A DNA stretch of 5,540 nucleotides, from the NCBI GenBank assembly GCA_051745935.1, contig JBNJEM010000541.1, positions 1-5,540 on the forward strand, written 5' to 3'. The stretch is from JBNJEM01 sp051745935. GTDB taxonomy: Bacteria > Planctomycetota > Planctomycetia > Pirellulales > Pirellulaceae. The position numbers and the translations under genes were made by a program. Below, one piece after another: positions 1-5,540 of this stretch; position 1 is the stretch's first letter, and each line of letters begins with the position of its first letter. Below the pieces are notes generated by a model. It searched no databases, had not been told where the DNA came from, and saw nothing but the letters and a program-made list of their open reading frames with translations.

Positions 1-23
1 TCGCCATCGCGCGGTTTCCGCAT
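1..23 (-). other. Sequence downstream of the reductase; possible start of a third operon gene
   Basis: On the minus strand an ATG (21-23) follows the TAG stop of the reductase directly and in the same frame. It opens a reading frame beginning MRKPRDG that runs off the window edge. No clear Shine-Dalgarno sequence precedes it, and a second ATG lies at 5-7. No terminator hairpin or T-run is seen after the reductase, so transcription may continue. This is too little sequence to call a gene. Confidence 0.15.
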
Positions 24-1025
24 CTAGGATTCATTACGGTATTGATCGACGGCCTGGTTGATTTGAGTCAGTTCGTCGTTGCTGAGTTCGATTGAGCCCG
101 CCGCGGAATTCTCGGTGGCCTGTCGTGGATCGCGGGCTCCGACGAGGGCGTGCGTCACGCCGGGGAAGTGAATCGTCCAGGCGATCACGATTTGGGCGAT
201 CGTGGCCTCGTGGGCTTCGGCAATGGGACGAAACTGATCGAGCATCTTCGCGACGCGTTTGCGATTCTCGACGCTGTAGCGAGCGGAGTCACGGCGGGCA
301 TCCCCCTCCGCGAACTCGCGATCCGGCCCCATCGTGCCGGTCAGCAGGCCCCGCCCCAGCGGAGAATAGGCCAGAACGGCAATTCCACGCTCGCGGCAAA
401 ACGGCAACTGATTCTCTTCGATCTCGCGGTCGAGCATCGAGAAGCACTCTTGGTCCGTGTCCAGTTGCCCGGCCGCGTCGTACTGTCGCAAATAGTTGGT
501 GGGCGCGTTGCATACGCCGATCGCCCGAATCTTCCCCTCCTGCTTGAGTTTAGTGAGAGCGGCCATTGTTTCCTCGACCGGCGTGGTGGGGTCCTGCCAG
601 TGTGGCTGCAGGAGGTCGATCGTGTCGGTTTGCAGTCGTTCCAGGCTCGCCTCGACCTCCTGGCGGATGGAGTCGGCGCCCAGGTAAACCTGGACCGAGA
701 GTTGTCCGAGAGGATCGGGGCCCAGCGCGTTACTGCGAAATTTCATTTCGCCGCGAGTGGTGTTGCAGACCATGCCGCACTTGGTGGCGAGCACAACTTT
801 ATCGCGACGATCCCGAATGGCTTTACCGACGGTCGTTTCCGAAAGACCAAATCCGTAAATTGGCGCTGTATCGATCAGATCGACGCCGGCATCAATGGCC
901 GCGTGAATCGCCTTGATGGAACTCGTTTCATCCGTTCCGCCCCACATCCAGCCACCCATCGGCCACGTACCGAGTCCGACGGCTGAACATTCAATGCCGG
1001 ACCGGCCAAGCGTTGCGCGCAACAT
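24..1025 (-). CDS. Aldo/keto reductase (IolS/YhdN-like, AKR superfamily)
   Basis: This is a predicted cytoplasmic NAD(P)H-dependent oxidoreductase that reduces aldehydes or ketones, or works in reverse, on a (beta/alpha)8 barrel. The 333 residues match the usual AKR length. The catalytic tetrad is complete: Asp52 and Tyr57 in IDTAPIYG, Lys82 in LATKCG, and His142 in QPHWQDP. Other family landmarks are the N-terminal GRSGIECSAVGLGTWPMGG, GVCNAP (about 170-175), the LDREIEENQLPFCRERGIAVLAYSPLG-type stretch (198-224) and the cofactor-binding end GARDPRQATEN (296-306). No signal peptide is present. The start is supported by AGGAGA eight bases upstream. The gene follows the large exported protein after 12 bases, so it is the second gene of an operon. 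The overall pattern resembles the AKR11 group (IolS, YhdN), but the substrate is unknown; sugars or inositol derivatives are only a guess from the family. Confidence 0.95.
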   Translation of the reverse strand: MLRATLGRSGIECSAVGLGTWPMGGWMWGGTDETSSIKAIHAAIDAGVDLIDTAPIYGFGLSETTVGKAIRDRRDKVVLATKCGMVCNTTRGEMKFRSNALGPDPLGQLSVQVYLGADSIRQEVEASLERLQTDTIDLLQPHWQDPTTPVEETMAALTKLKQEGKIRAIGVCNAPTNYLRQYDAAGQLDTDQECFSMLDREIEENQLPFCRERGIAVLAYSPLGRGLLTGTMGPDREFAEGDARRDSARYSVENRKRVAKMLDQFRPIAEAHEATIAQIVIAWTIHFPGVTHALVGARDPRQATENSAAGSIELSNDELTQINQAVDQYRNES

Positions 1026-1033
1026 AAAGCTAA

Positions 1034-1039
1034 TCTCCT
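1034..1039 (-). promoter_or_regulatory. Ribosome binding site of the reductase, overlapping the upstream stop codon
   Basis: The minus strand reads TAGGAGA, in which TAG (1038-1040) is the stop of the large upstream gene and AGGAGA (1034-1039) is a strong Shine-Dalgarno sequence. Eight bases separate it from the ATG at 1023-1025. Ribosomes finishing the upstream gene cover this site, which favours coupled translation. This site also fixes the reductase start. Confidence 0.8.
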
Positions 1040-4000
1040 ATTTGCCCTCCAGGCAGAGAACCTTGCCATCCATTGTCACCACGTACAAGCGTTCACTGGC
1101 CGCGGCCATCCCGTCGAACACGGGAGGACTATCCAACGTCATCTCGGACAGTTTCCTCGCGTCCTTGGCCGAAACGGCCCACAACATCGCCCCTTTCTCA
1201 CCTCTAAACGCGGCGTTCTGGTCAGCGAGCGCGGCCTGCATGGCTGGAGCCATGCGTCCCGGTCGGGCCTTTTCCTCGTCCACCAGATCGGGTGGACCGG
1301 CGATGAACAGACGCTCGCCCGCCAACACCATGCCCCTGGGCATCAGGGGGATCTTCAATGTCCAATTTCCTTCGGGGCCCACCGTGGCCGAGGCATCCGG
1401 CTCGCCGGTGAAATTAAGGGCCATGCCCACTTTCCCCCGCGCGAATTCCATGCCCTCGACGTTGGCGTGGTTCCCGTTGCCGGAGCGGTCACGCGTTTTC
1501 TCTTCGTCAAACGAATACCACGCGGCCAGTCCGGAGTCCTTCTCGTCGACCGGTTCCCCCGAAGCTCGAGTAGCCATTTCATCGGCGTCCAAAGCCCGGC
1601 GATAGAGCCGTACTTCGTCGATCAGACCGGTGAAGGGCATGGAGTTTTTATAATTCCCAACCTGAGATTCCTTGTCGGCGCCGATCTCCATGCCCTCCGA
1701 CGGATCACTCACGATCAAACTTTTCGCATCCTCCACGCCGGCCAGTTCCCCGTCCACGAAGACCTGAATCTTCTCGTCTTCGGTCAAGACACCCGCGAGG
1801 TGCACCCATTGTCCCGTCTTCACGCTGTTCGAAGCCTTGACCGAGCGAACGTCGCCGTCAATGCGGACGGCGAACGCCGGGCGGCGCTGTTGCAAGTAAA
1901 GCGAGCAGCCGTGCCGGTGCCCGCCGCGAGCCAGCACCACGCCGCTGGGCTTTTCAGGGTGGATCCAGGCCTCGATGGTAAGCGGCGTGTCGGCCACGTC
2001 GAGGCTGGGGGAATTGCCAACTTCAACGGCCGCGACCGACGCGCTCAGCTCACTCGACACGGGCTCGGATTTCGTGGTACGGAACAGCTGATGTTCCAAG
2101 GTGGTGGTCCATCGATAGTATTTGGGCAACCGCCCGTAACCGTATACGCGCGCGTCGTCGAATACCAGGATCTTGCCCGCTGGCGCCACCTTTCCCGCCT
2201 TGGAGTAGCCGGCCCAGCCGCCGGTAAATCGGCTGCCGTATACCCAATAGGTGCGATGCCACCAGCTGTCGTCGAGAAACCCCGTGGGACTGAACAGGTG
2301 CGCGTGTTTTGGATCCTGCGTGCAAGGAATGGAATAACGTTCCGGATTGCCCTCGTACGGAAGAGCTTTCAGGGGAAGCCTCTCGCCGTCAAGCTGAAAG
2401 GCCTGGGAACGCATGTAAACGAACCGACCGTCGCTGGAGAGGATATCTGGCAGAGCCACCGGCATGTTATGTTGCCGGGCGTAATCCTGGATGGTTTTCC
2501 CCTCCTCGGTCCCTCGCCGGTCCATTACGTTCTCTGAAAGCACCCGCCCGCTTACTGGATCCAGCCGGTAAAGCCTCAATCCCCCATCCAGGAACATGGA
2601 TCGACCGGCGACAAACCACGCCACGCCCTCCTCGACCAGCACGCTGCCGTGGACGGGCCACACCGACTCCAGCTGGTCAAACCAGGTGTGCCTCTGGTCA
2701 ATGGGCGCGGCCCGAAACCGCCAGACGAGCGCCCCGTCCGAGCCCCGCAAAGCATACACATGACCGTCGGCCGACCCGAACAACACCAGGCCGCGATATA
2801 CGCTCGGCGGGCTGTCGATCCGCCCCCCCGCCGTGTACTGCCACAGCTGTTCGCCCGTGGTTGCATCGAGGGCATGAACGCCGTGGGTATCGACGCCGGC
2901 GACGAATACCATCCCTCCCGCGATCACCGGGCTGCTCACCTTTCCCCCGATTTCCGCTTGCCAAGCGGTTTTCAGATCAACGGGGACGTCGGTGGAAGCC
3001 CGACCGCTCCTGGCACCGTCGTGACGGTAGGTGGGCCAGTCCGCGTCCGCCACCTCCGTTTCAAGCTTCGCGCCGTACGCCGGCCCTTTCAGCAGCCGTT
3101 GTTCGTCACCGATGTCTTCCGGAACGCGAGGGCCTTTGGAAGCCGGAGCGAGGGCATTGAACCCGTCCAGCTTGGCCTCGGCAAAACACGCGCAGGGATG
3201 CTGGGGCGCGTAGAGCAGCCCGTTGCCGGGCATGGCCCCGTAGAGGCAAGCGCCCCGCACCCAGTGGTTGATGTCCCAGTGCTCATTCTTGAAATCAACG
3301 AACTCGATTCCCGTCCGGGAGGTCAGTATGAATCGCTCCGTGGCTTTGGAACGGTGGCACCGGTGATGGAACCAGTACGTTTCCACGTCGGGATCGAACT
3401 TGCCGGTGACCTCGCCAGTCTTCGCGTCTCTCCCAATAAACGTCCCCACCGCGTGACCGCTCGTCGTTTCACCACACCAGACCACCCCGTCGATCACGAA
3501 GAGATCCTCGGCCGACGCGTAGCCGGAGAGCGGATGGGAGCCATCCCAGAGCACGTGCCCGTCGGCCGCCGAGAGCACCGTCAGCGTGTCTGGCTTACCG
3601 ACTTTCCAAGAGCGGTTGCCCGCCGAGGCGAACTCGCTGCTCGCCAACAACACAAGATCCTCGTACAAAACCAACGTCGGCCCCGAACGCGTGGTGTACT
3701 TGTCCGGTCGCGGAAGCTGCTCCGATTCCCAACGCACCTCGCCATCTTCCCGGTCGAGGCAGACCAGCCGATCCTCGCTCATGAAGACCACCCGCCGCGA
3801 ATTGGCCGCGAGCGACAACTTCACCACGGGCCTTTCCAAACTCCACGCCACCGCCCCCGTGTCCGCGTTAACCGCCCTGACCTCCGATTCGCCCACCCGG
3901 ACAAAAAGCATCCCGTCGGAGAGCACCATGCCCTCCGCTCCCTCGGTCCCGTCGTAGGTCTGGATCGTTTCGCCAGTGGCCGCGTCCAGCGCCGAGATCG

Positions 4001-4829
4001 GCGCGTCGATGCCCAGGGTTGCGTAGACCCGCTCCCCCTTGGCAATCAGCCGCCTGGGCAGATCGGAGGGGCCGCTCTTGAGCCGATGCAGGTGGGAGTA
4101 CCATTGGGGAATGTCGCGTTTCCAAAGAACCGTGCCGTTGAACGCATCCCGGGCCACCAATTTCCACTCCGGGGGTGTCAGGATCGAAACCCTCGGCGCC
4201 TCGTCCATGATGTAGAACACTCGGCCCCCGGCGGTCACCGCCGCCGTGAGACTGGACATATGATCGTGGTGCCGGGCATACCGCGGTCCGCCACACCACT
4301 GCATCCTCCGCGGCGGACCCACCACCTGATCATCGGCCACGGCATTGTTCGAGGCATCGTGGAGATAATGGGTCCACTCGTCGATTTCTTTCGGCCGCGG
4401 TTTCACTTCCGCCCGCCATGTGTCGCCATCCTGGATATACGCCGTCCCGCCGGGGGCAAGCACGCGCATGATCTCGGCGACCGGAACCTCACCCGGATCC
4501 CGCGCGACCACCAGGTTGACGAGATTGTCGATGTACGGAAGATGCCGACCCCGAAGCTGGTCAACGGACACGGGACCGTATAGGTCTTGCTCCATCATAC
4601 GAGAACGAGCTTTCCGCACGTTCTCGGGATCCGTATCCAAACCATGGACGACATAGGCGTCATTAGCCCGCAACGACATGGTCAGCGAGCCGTCGCCGCA
4701 GCCGAGATGGACCACGAGCCCGCCGCGAACACCGGTGGCCTCGAGTATGTCTTGGCCAGTCAACGCAGCGGACTCAACGGAAGTAATGGGAAGGAGCATC
4801 AGCACGGAGAGGATCAGCCTATTCATCAT
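1038..4829 (-). CDS. Exported methyltransferase-like / PQQ-type beta-propeller / LamG multidomain protein
   Basis: The 1263-residue product begins with a signal peptide: MMNR, hydrophobic LILSVLMLLPI, and likely cleavage near residues 20-22 (VESAA). Residues 25-140 form a class I SAM methyltransferase-like Rossmann segment with glycine motif HLGCGDGSL (41-49), acidic Asp65 in GLDTDP, and RVLAPGG (122-128). A linker with EWTHYLHDASNN (151-162) and RHHDHM (186-191) leads into propeller repeats of the type ALDAATGETI, CLDREDGEVRW and LSAADGHVLW (about 200-480). A His/Cys-rich block follows (485-560). A second propeller section starts at DWPTYRHDGARSGR (597-610) and runs to about 770. A LamG/concanavalin-like domain (about 935-1085) precedes a FDEEKTRDRSGNGNHA segment (1107-1122) and final blade-like strands (1160-1263). 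No PQQ-binding site is evident, so PQQ is only the name of the repeat. The role is unknown; envelope carbohydrate or polymer binding is an inference. A second ATG at 4824-4826 may be the true start. Confidence 0.93.
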   Translation of the reverse strand: MMNRLILSVLMLLPITSVESAALTGQDILEATGVRGGLVVHLGCGDGSLTMSLRANDAYVVHGLDTDPENVRKARSRMMEQDLYGPVSVDQLRGRHLPYIDNLVNLVVARDPGEVPVAEIMRVLAPGGTAYIQDGDTWRAEVKPRPKEIDEWTHYLHDASNNAVADDQVVGPPRRMQWCGGPRYARHHDHMSSLTAAVTAGGRVFYIMDEAPRVSILTPPEWKLVARDAFNGTVLWKRDIPQWYSHLHRLKSGPSDLPRRLIAKGERVYATLGIDAPISALDAATGETIQTYDGTEGAEGMVLSDGMLFVRVGESEVRAVNADTGAVAWSLERPVVKLSLAANSRRVVFMSEDRLVCLDREDGEVRWESEQLPRPDKYTTRSGPTLVLYEDLVLLASSEFASAGNRSWKVGKPDTLTVLSAADGHVLWDGSHPLSGYASAEDLFVIDGVVWCGETTSGHAVGTFIGRDAKTGEVTGKFDPDVETYWFHHRCHRSKATERFILTSRTGIEFVDFKNEHWDINHWVRGACLYGAMPGNGLLYAPQHPCACFAEAKLDGFNALAPASKGPRVPEDIGDEQRLLKGPAYGAKLETEVADADWPTYRHDGARSGRASTDVPVDLKTAWQAEIGGKVSSPVIAGGMVFVAGVDTHGVHALDATTGEQLWQYTAGGRIDSPPSVYRGLVLFGSADGHVYALRGSDGALVWRFRAAPIDQRHTWFDQLESVWPVHGSVLVEEGVAWFVAGRSMFLDGGLRLYRLDPVSGRVLSENVMDRRGTEEGKTIQDYARQHNMPVALPDILSSDGRFVYMRSQAFQLDGERLPLKALPYEGNPERYSIPCTQDPKHAHLFSPTGFLDDSWWHRTYWVYGSRFTGGWAGYSKAGKVAPAGKILVFDDARVYGYGRLPKYYRWTTTLEHQLFRTTKSEPVSSELSASVAAVEVGNSPSLDVADTPLTIEAWIHPEKPSGVVLARGGHRHGCSLYLQQRRPAFAVRIDGDVRSVKASNSVKTGQWVHLAGVLTEDEKIQVFVDGELAGVEDAKSLIVSDPSEGMEIGADKESQVGNYKNSMPFTGLIDEVRLYRRALDADEMATRASGEPVDEKDSGLAAWYSFDEEKTRDRSGNGNHANVEGMEFARGKVGMALNFTGEPDASATVGPEGNWTLKIPLMPRGMVLAGERLFIAGPPDLVDEEKARPGRMAPAMQAALADQNAAFRGEKGAMLWAVSAKDARKLSEMTLDSPPVFDGMAAASERLYVVTMDGKVLCLEGK

Positions 4830-5362
4830 GGACTCCTTGGAAGGATACGATTGTCCTGTATCTTGTCTAAACCTAAATCAGCCAGCGCGATTATGCAACA
4901 CCGCGGCAGTTGAAATCCAAGCAGCCGTTCACCGCTGCCCTTGCACGGCGTGGACCCAGGAGCCCGCTTCGGGCCCGAGAAAGCCGGAGCAATCGCACAG
5001 CGAAGCCCCGCTCGGCAATCACGCCGGCGAGCAAAACGGCCGCCAACCGTTCCACCCGCCGGCGGCGGTCGGCGTCCGCCGAGAAGAAACGCGAGGTACC
5101 CGCAGCCTCGCTCAGGGGACCGGCCACATTGGGCGGGGCGGCTTACAGGGCTTGCCGAGATCTGGTAAAAGAGTAGTGATGCTGGCAATCGGATTCTCGG
5201 CGCCGGCAGAGCGTGGCTGCCGGGCAGGTGCGAAAGTGGCACGCAAACGTAGCAGCGCTTCGCGGTTTTTTCCGGGGGTTGCACCTAGAAACGGAAGAGC
5301 CTCCAACAATCACCGCGTCCCGGTCTCCCGGCGATTATTCAATAGCCCCCCATCCACGGCCC
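4830..5362. other. Intergenic leader region, no supported gene
   Basis: This stretch separates the minus-strand operon from the repeat region and should contain the operon promoter, but no convincing -35/-10 pair was found. Open frames here are short, rich in Arg, Pro and Ala, resemble no family known to me, and lack Shine-Dalgarno sequences. Small GC-rich hairpins are present: GCCCG/CGGGC with a 3-base loop at 4962-4974, CGGCGG/CCGCCG with a 7-base loop at 5063-5081, and CCGGCAG/CTGCCGG with a 7-base loop at 5203-5223. None is followed by a T-run, so they are not obvious intrinsic terminators. A T6 run at 5266-5271 has only a 3-bp stem before it. The stretch may be leader RNA, decayed sequence or a dispersed repeat. 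Confidence 0.5.
4833..4838 (-). promoter_or_regulatory. Ribosome binding site of the large exported protein, preceding two adjacent ATG codons
   Basis: The minus strand reads AAGGAGTCCATGATG. AAGGAG lies three bases before the first ATG (4827-4829) and six bases before the second (4824-4826). The second spacing is closer to the usual optimum, so the mature start may be MNRLILSV rather than MMNRLILSV. The signal peptide is unaffected either way. Confidence 0.65.
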
Positions 5363-5383
5363 CCCACGAGCTTGTCTCGTGGG
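5363..5383. repeat. Hairpin with arms CCCACGAG / CTCGTGGG
   Basis: This is a perfect 8-bp inverted repeat, CCCACGAG (5363-5370) and CTCGTGGG (5376-5383), with loop CTTGT. The same arms recur at 5463-5483 with loop ATGAA, and the left arm appears again at 5529-5536 at the window edge. The arms are kept while the loop changes, which suggests selection for, or spread of, the stem. No T-run follows, so it is not a standard terminator. Confidence 0.75.
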
Positions 5384-5409
5384 AGCCAAAGCCTCACCGG
5401 CTACAATCG

Positions 5410-5540
5410 TGAACTCGTGGGGGTCCGCCCGCTGGGACGCCTTAGCTCGCGAGCCTGATTCACCCACGAGATGAACTCGTGGGGGTCTGACCCGGCGCTG
5501 TACCGTCTTAGCTCGCGAGCCTGATTCACCCACGAGATGA
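5410..5540. repeat. Tandem repeat, 62 and 66 bp units, hairpin-bearing, continuing past the window
   Basis: Two consecutive units are visible (5410-5471 and 5472-5537), and the first three bases of a third (5538-5540). Each unit opens with the same 16 bases, TGAACTCGTGGGGGTC, and closes with the same 31 bases, which start CTTAGCTCGCGAGCCTGA and end CACCCACGAGA (5441-5471 and 5507-5537). Between these lies a variable core of 15 bases (5426-5440) or 19 bases (5488-5506), in which CCCG and CTG are still shared. The closing part holds the 10-bp palindrome GCTCGCGAGC (5445-5454 and 5511-5520). The junction of two units builds the CCCACGAG/CTCGTGGG hairpin. The array has no flanking protein gene in view. 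Confidence 0.85.
5463..5483. repeat. Hairpin spanning the junction of two tandem units
   Basis: The left arm CCCACGAG (5463-5470) ends one repeat unit and the right arm CTCGTGGG (5476-5483) begins the next, with loop ATGAA. The 8-bp stem is perfect and identical to that at 5363-5383. At 5410-5423 the right arm is present, but the expected left arm is replaced by unrelated sequence, so the array appears to start with a half-hairpin. Confidence 0.75.

Noticed and set aside
150..986. 278-codon plus-strand open frame
   Set aside because: It is the complement of the aldo/keto reductase, whose catalytic tetrad and family motifs establish the coding strand.
1467..2537. 356-codon plus-strand open frame
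   Set aside because: It is antisense to the LamG and propeller part of the large gene, with no family resemblance and no ribosome binding site evidence.
2649..4583. 644-codon open frame on the plus strand, antisense to the large gene
   Set aside because: It lies wholly inside the well-supported minus-strand gene, its translation is rich in Arg, Pro, His and Gly with no recognisable motif, and long antisense frames are expected in GC-rich genes.
4870..4898. Sigma70-like promoter TTGCAT, 17 bases, TAGGTT upstream of the large gene (minus strand)
   Set aside because: The -35 is acceptable and the spacing ideal, but the -10 matches only three of six consensus bases, so it is not distinguishable from chance.
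4891..5127. 78-codon minus-strand frame with GTG start upstream of the operon
   Set aside because: It has a mildly hydrophobic, Arg-rich translation, but no Shine-Dalgarno sequence, no ATG after the preceding stop, and no recognised motif. A small real gene cannot be fully excluded.
4910..5176. 88-codon plus-strand frame, Arg/Ala/Lys-rich, resembling a basic DNA-binding tail
   Set aside because: It starts at TTG with no Shine-Dalgarno sequence, and its composition is what GC-rich non-coding sequence gives in that frame.
5255..5271. Intrinsic terminator with T6 run on the plus strand
   Set aside because: The stem before the T-run is only about three base pairs, and no plus-strand gene ends there.
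5339..5533. Minus-strand frame with a repeated GESGSRAK peptide
   Set aside because: The peptide repeat is simply the translation of the tandem DNA repeat, and the 62 and 66 bp unit lengths do not keep one frame.
5410..5540. CRISPR array
   Set aside because: The variable cores are only 15 and 19 bases and partly similar to each other, the conserved part is 47 bases, and no cas gene is in view.

Overview
The window looks like a GC-rich bacterial chromosome segment, most likely from a planctomycete or a close relative. The main clue is a very large exported protein that joins a Rossmann methyltransferase-like head to PQQ-type beta-propeller repeats and a LamG domain. I know this architecture, and its EWTHYLHDASNN-type linker, mainly from planctomycete genomes. 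This is recognition from memory, not a database search. No rRNA, tRNA, CRISPR array, transposase or phage gene was seen.

Both supported genes lie on the minus strand and read leftward. The upstream gene (4829 to 1038) encodes the 1263-residue exported multidomain protein. The downstream gene (1025 to 24) encodes a 333-residue aldo/keto reductase with a complete catalytic tetrad. Only 12 bases separate them, and the Shine-Dalgarno sequence of the reductase overlaps the stop codon of the large gene. They are therefore almost certainly co-transcribed and probably translationally coupled. The pairing suggests an envelope protein that may bind carbohydrate or polymer (LamG plus propeller) made together with a cytoplasmic NAD(P)H-dependent carbonyl reductase. 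The actual substrate cannot be read from the sequence.

The right-hand 710 bases (4830-5540) hold no gene I can support. The part next to the large gene is its leader and promoter region, followed by GC-rich sequence with several short hairpins. From 5363 to the window edge lies a structured repeat region. It has a hairpin with arms CCCACGAG/CTCGTGGG, then a tandem array with units of 62 and 66 bp that reuses the same arms with a different loop and carries the palindrome GCTCGCGAGC in each unit. The array continues beyond the window.

The points most worth a second look are the methyltransferase fold behind a signal peptide, the apparently permuted order of the LamG segments, the His/Cys-rich family-specific blocks in the propeller protein, and the hairpin-bearing tandem repeat.
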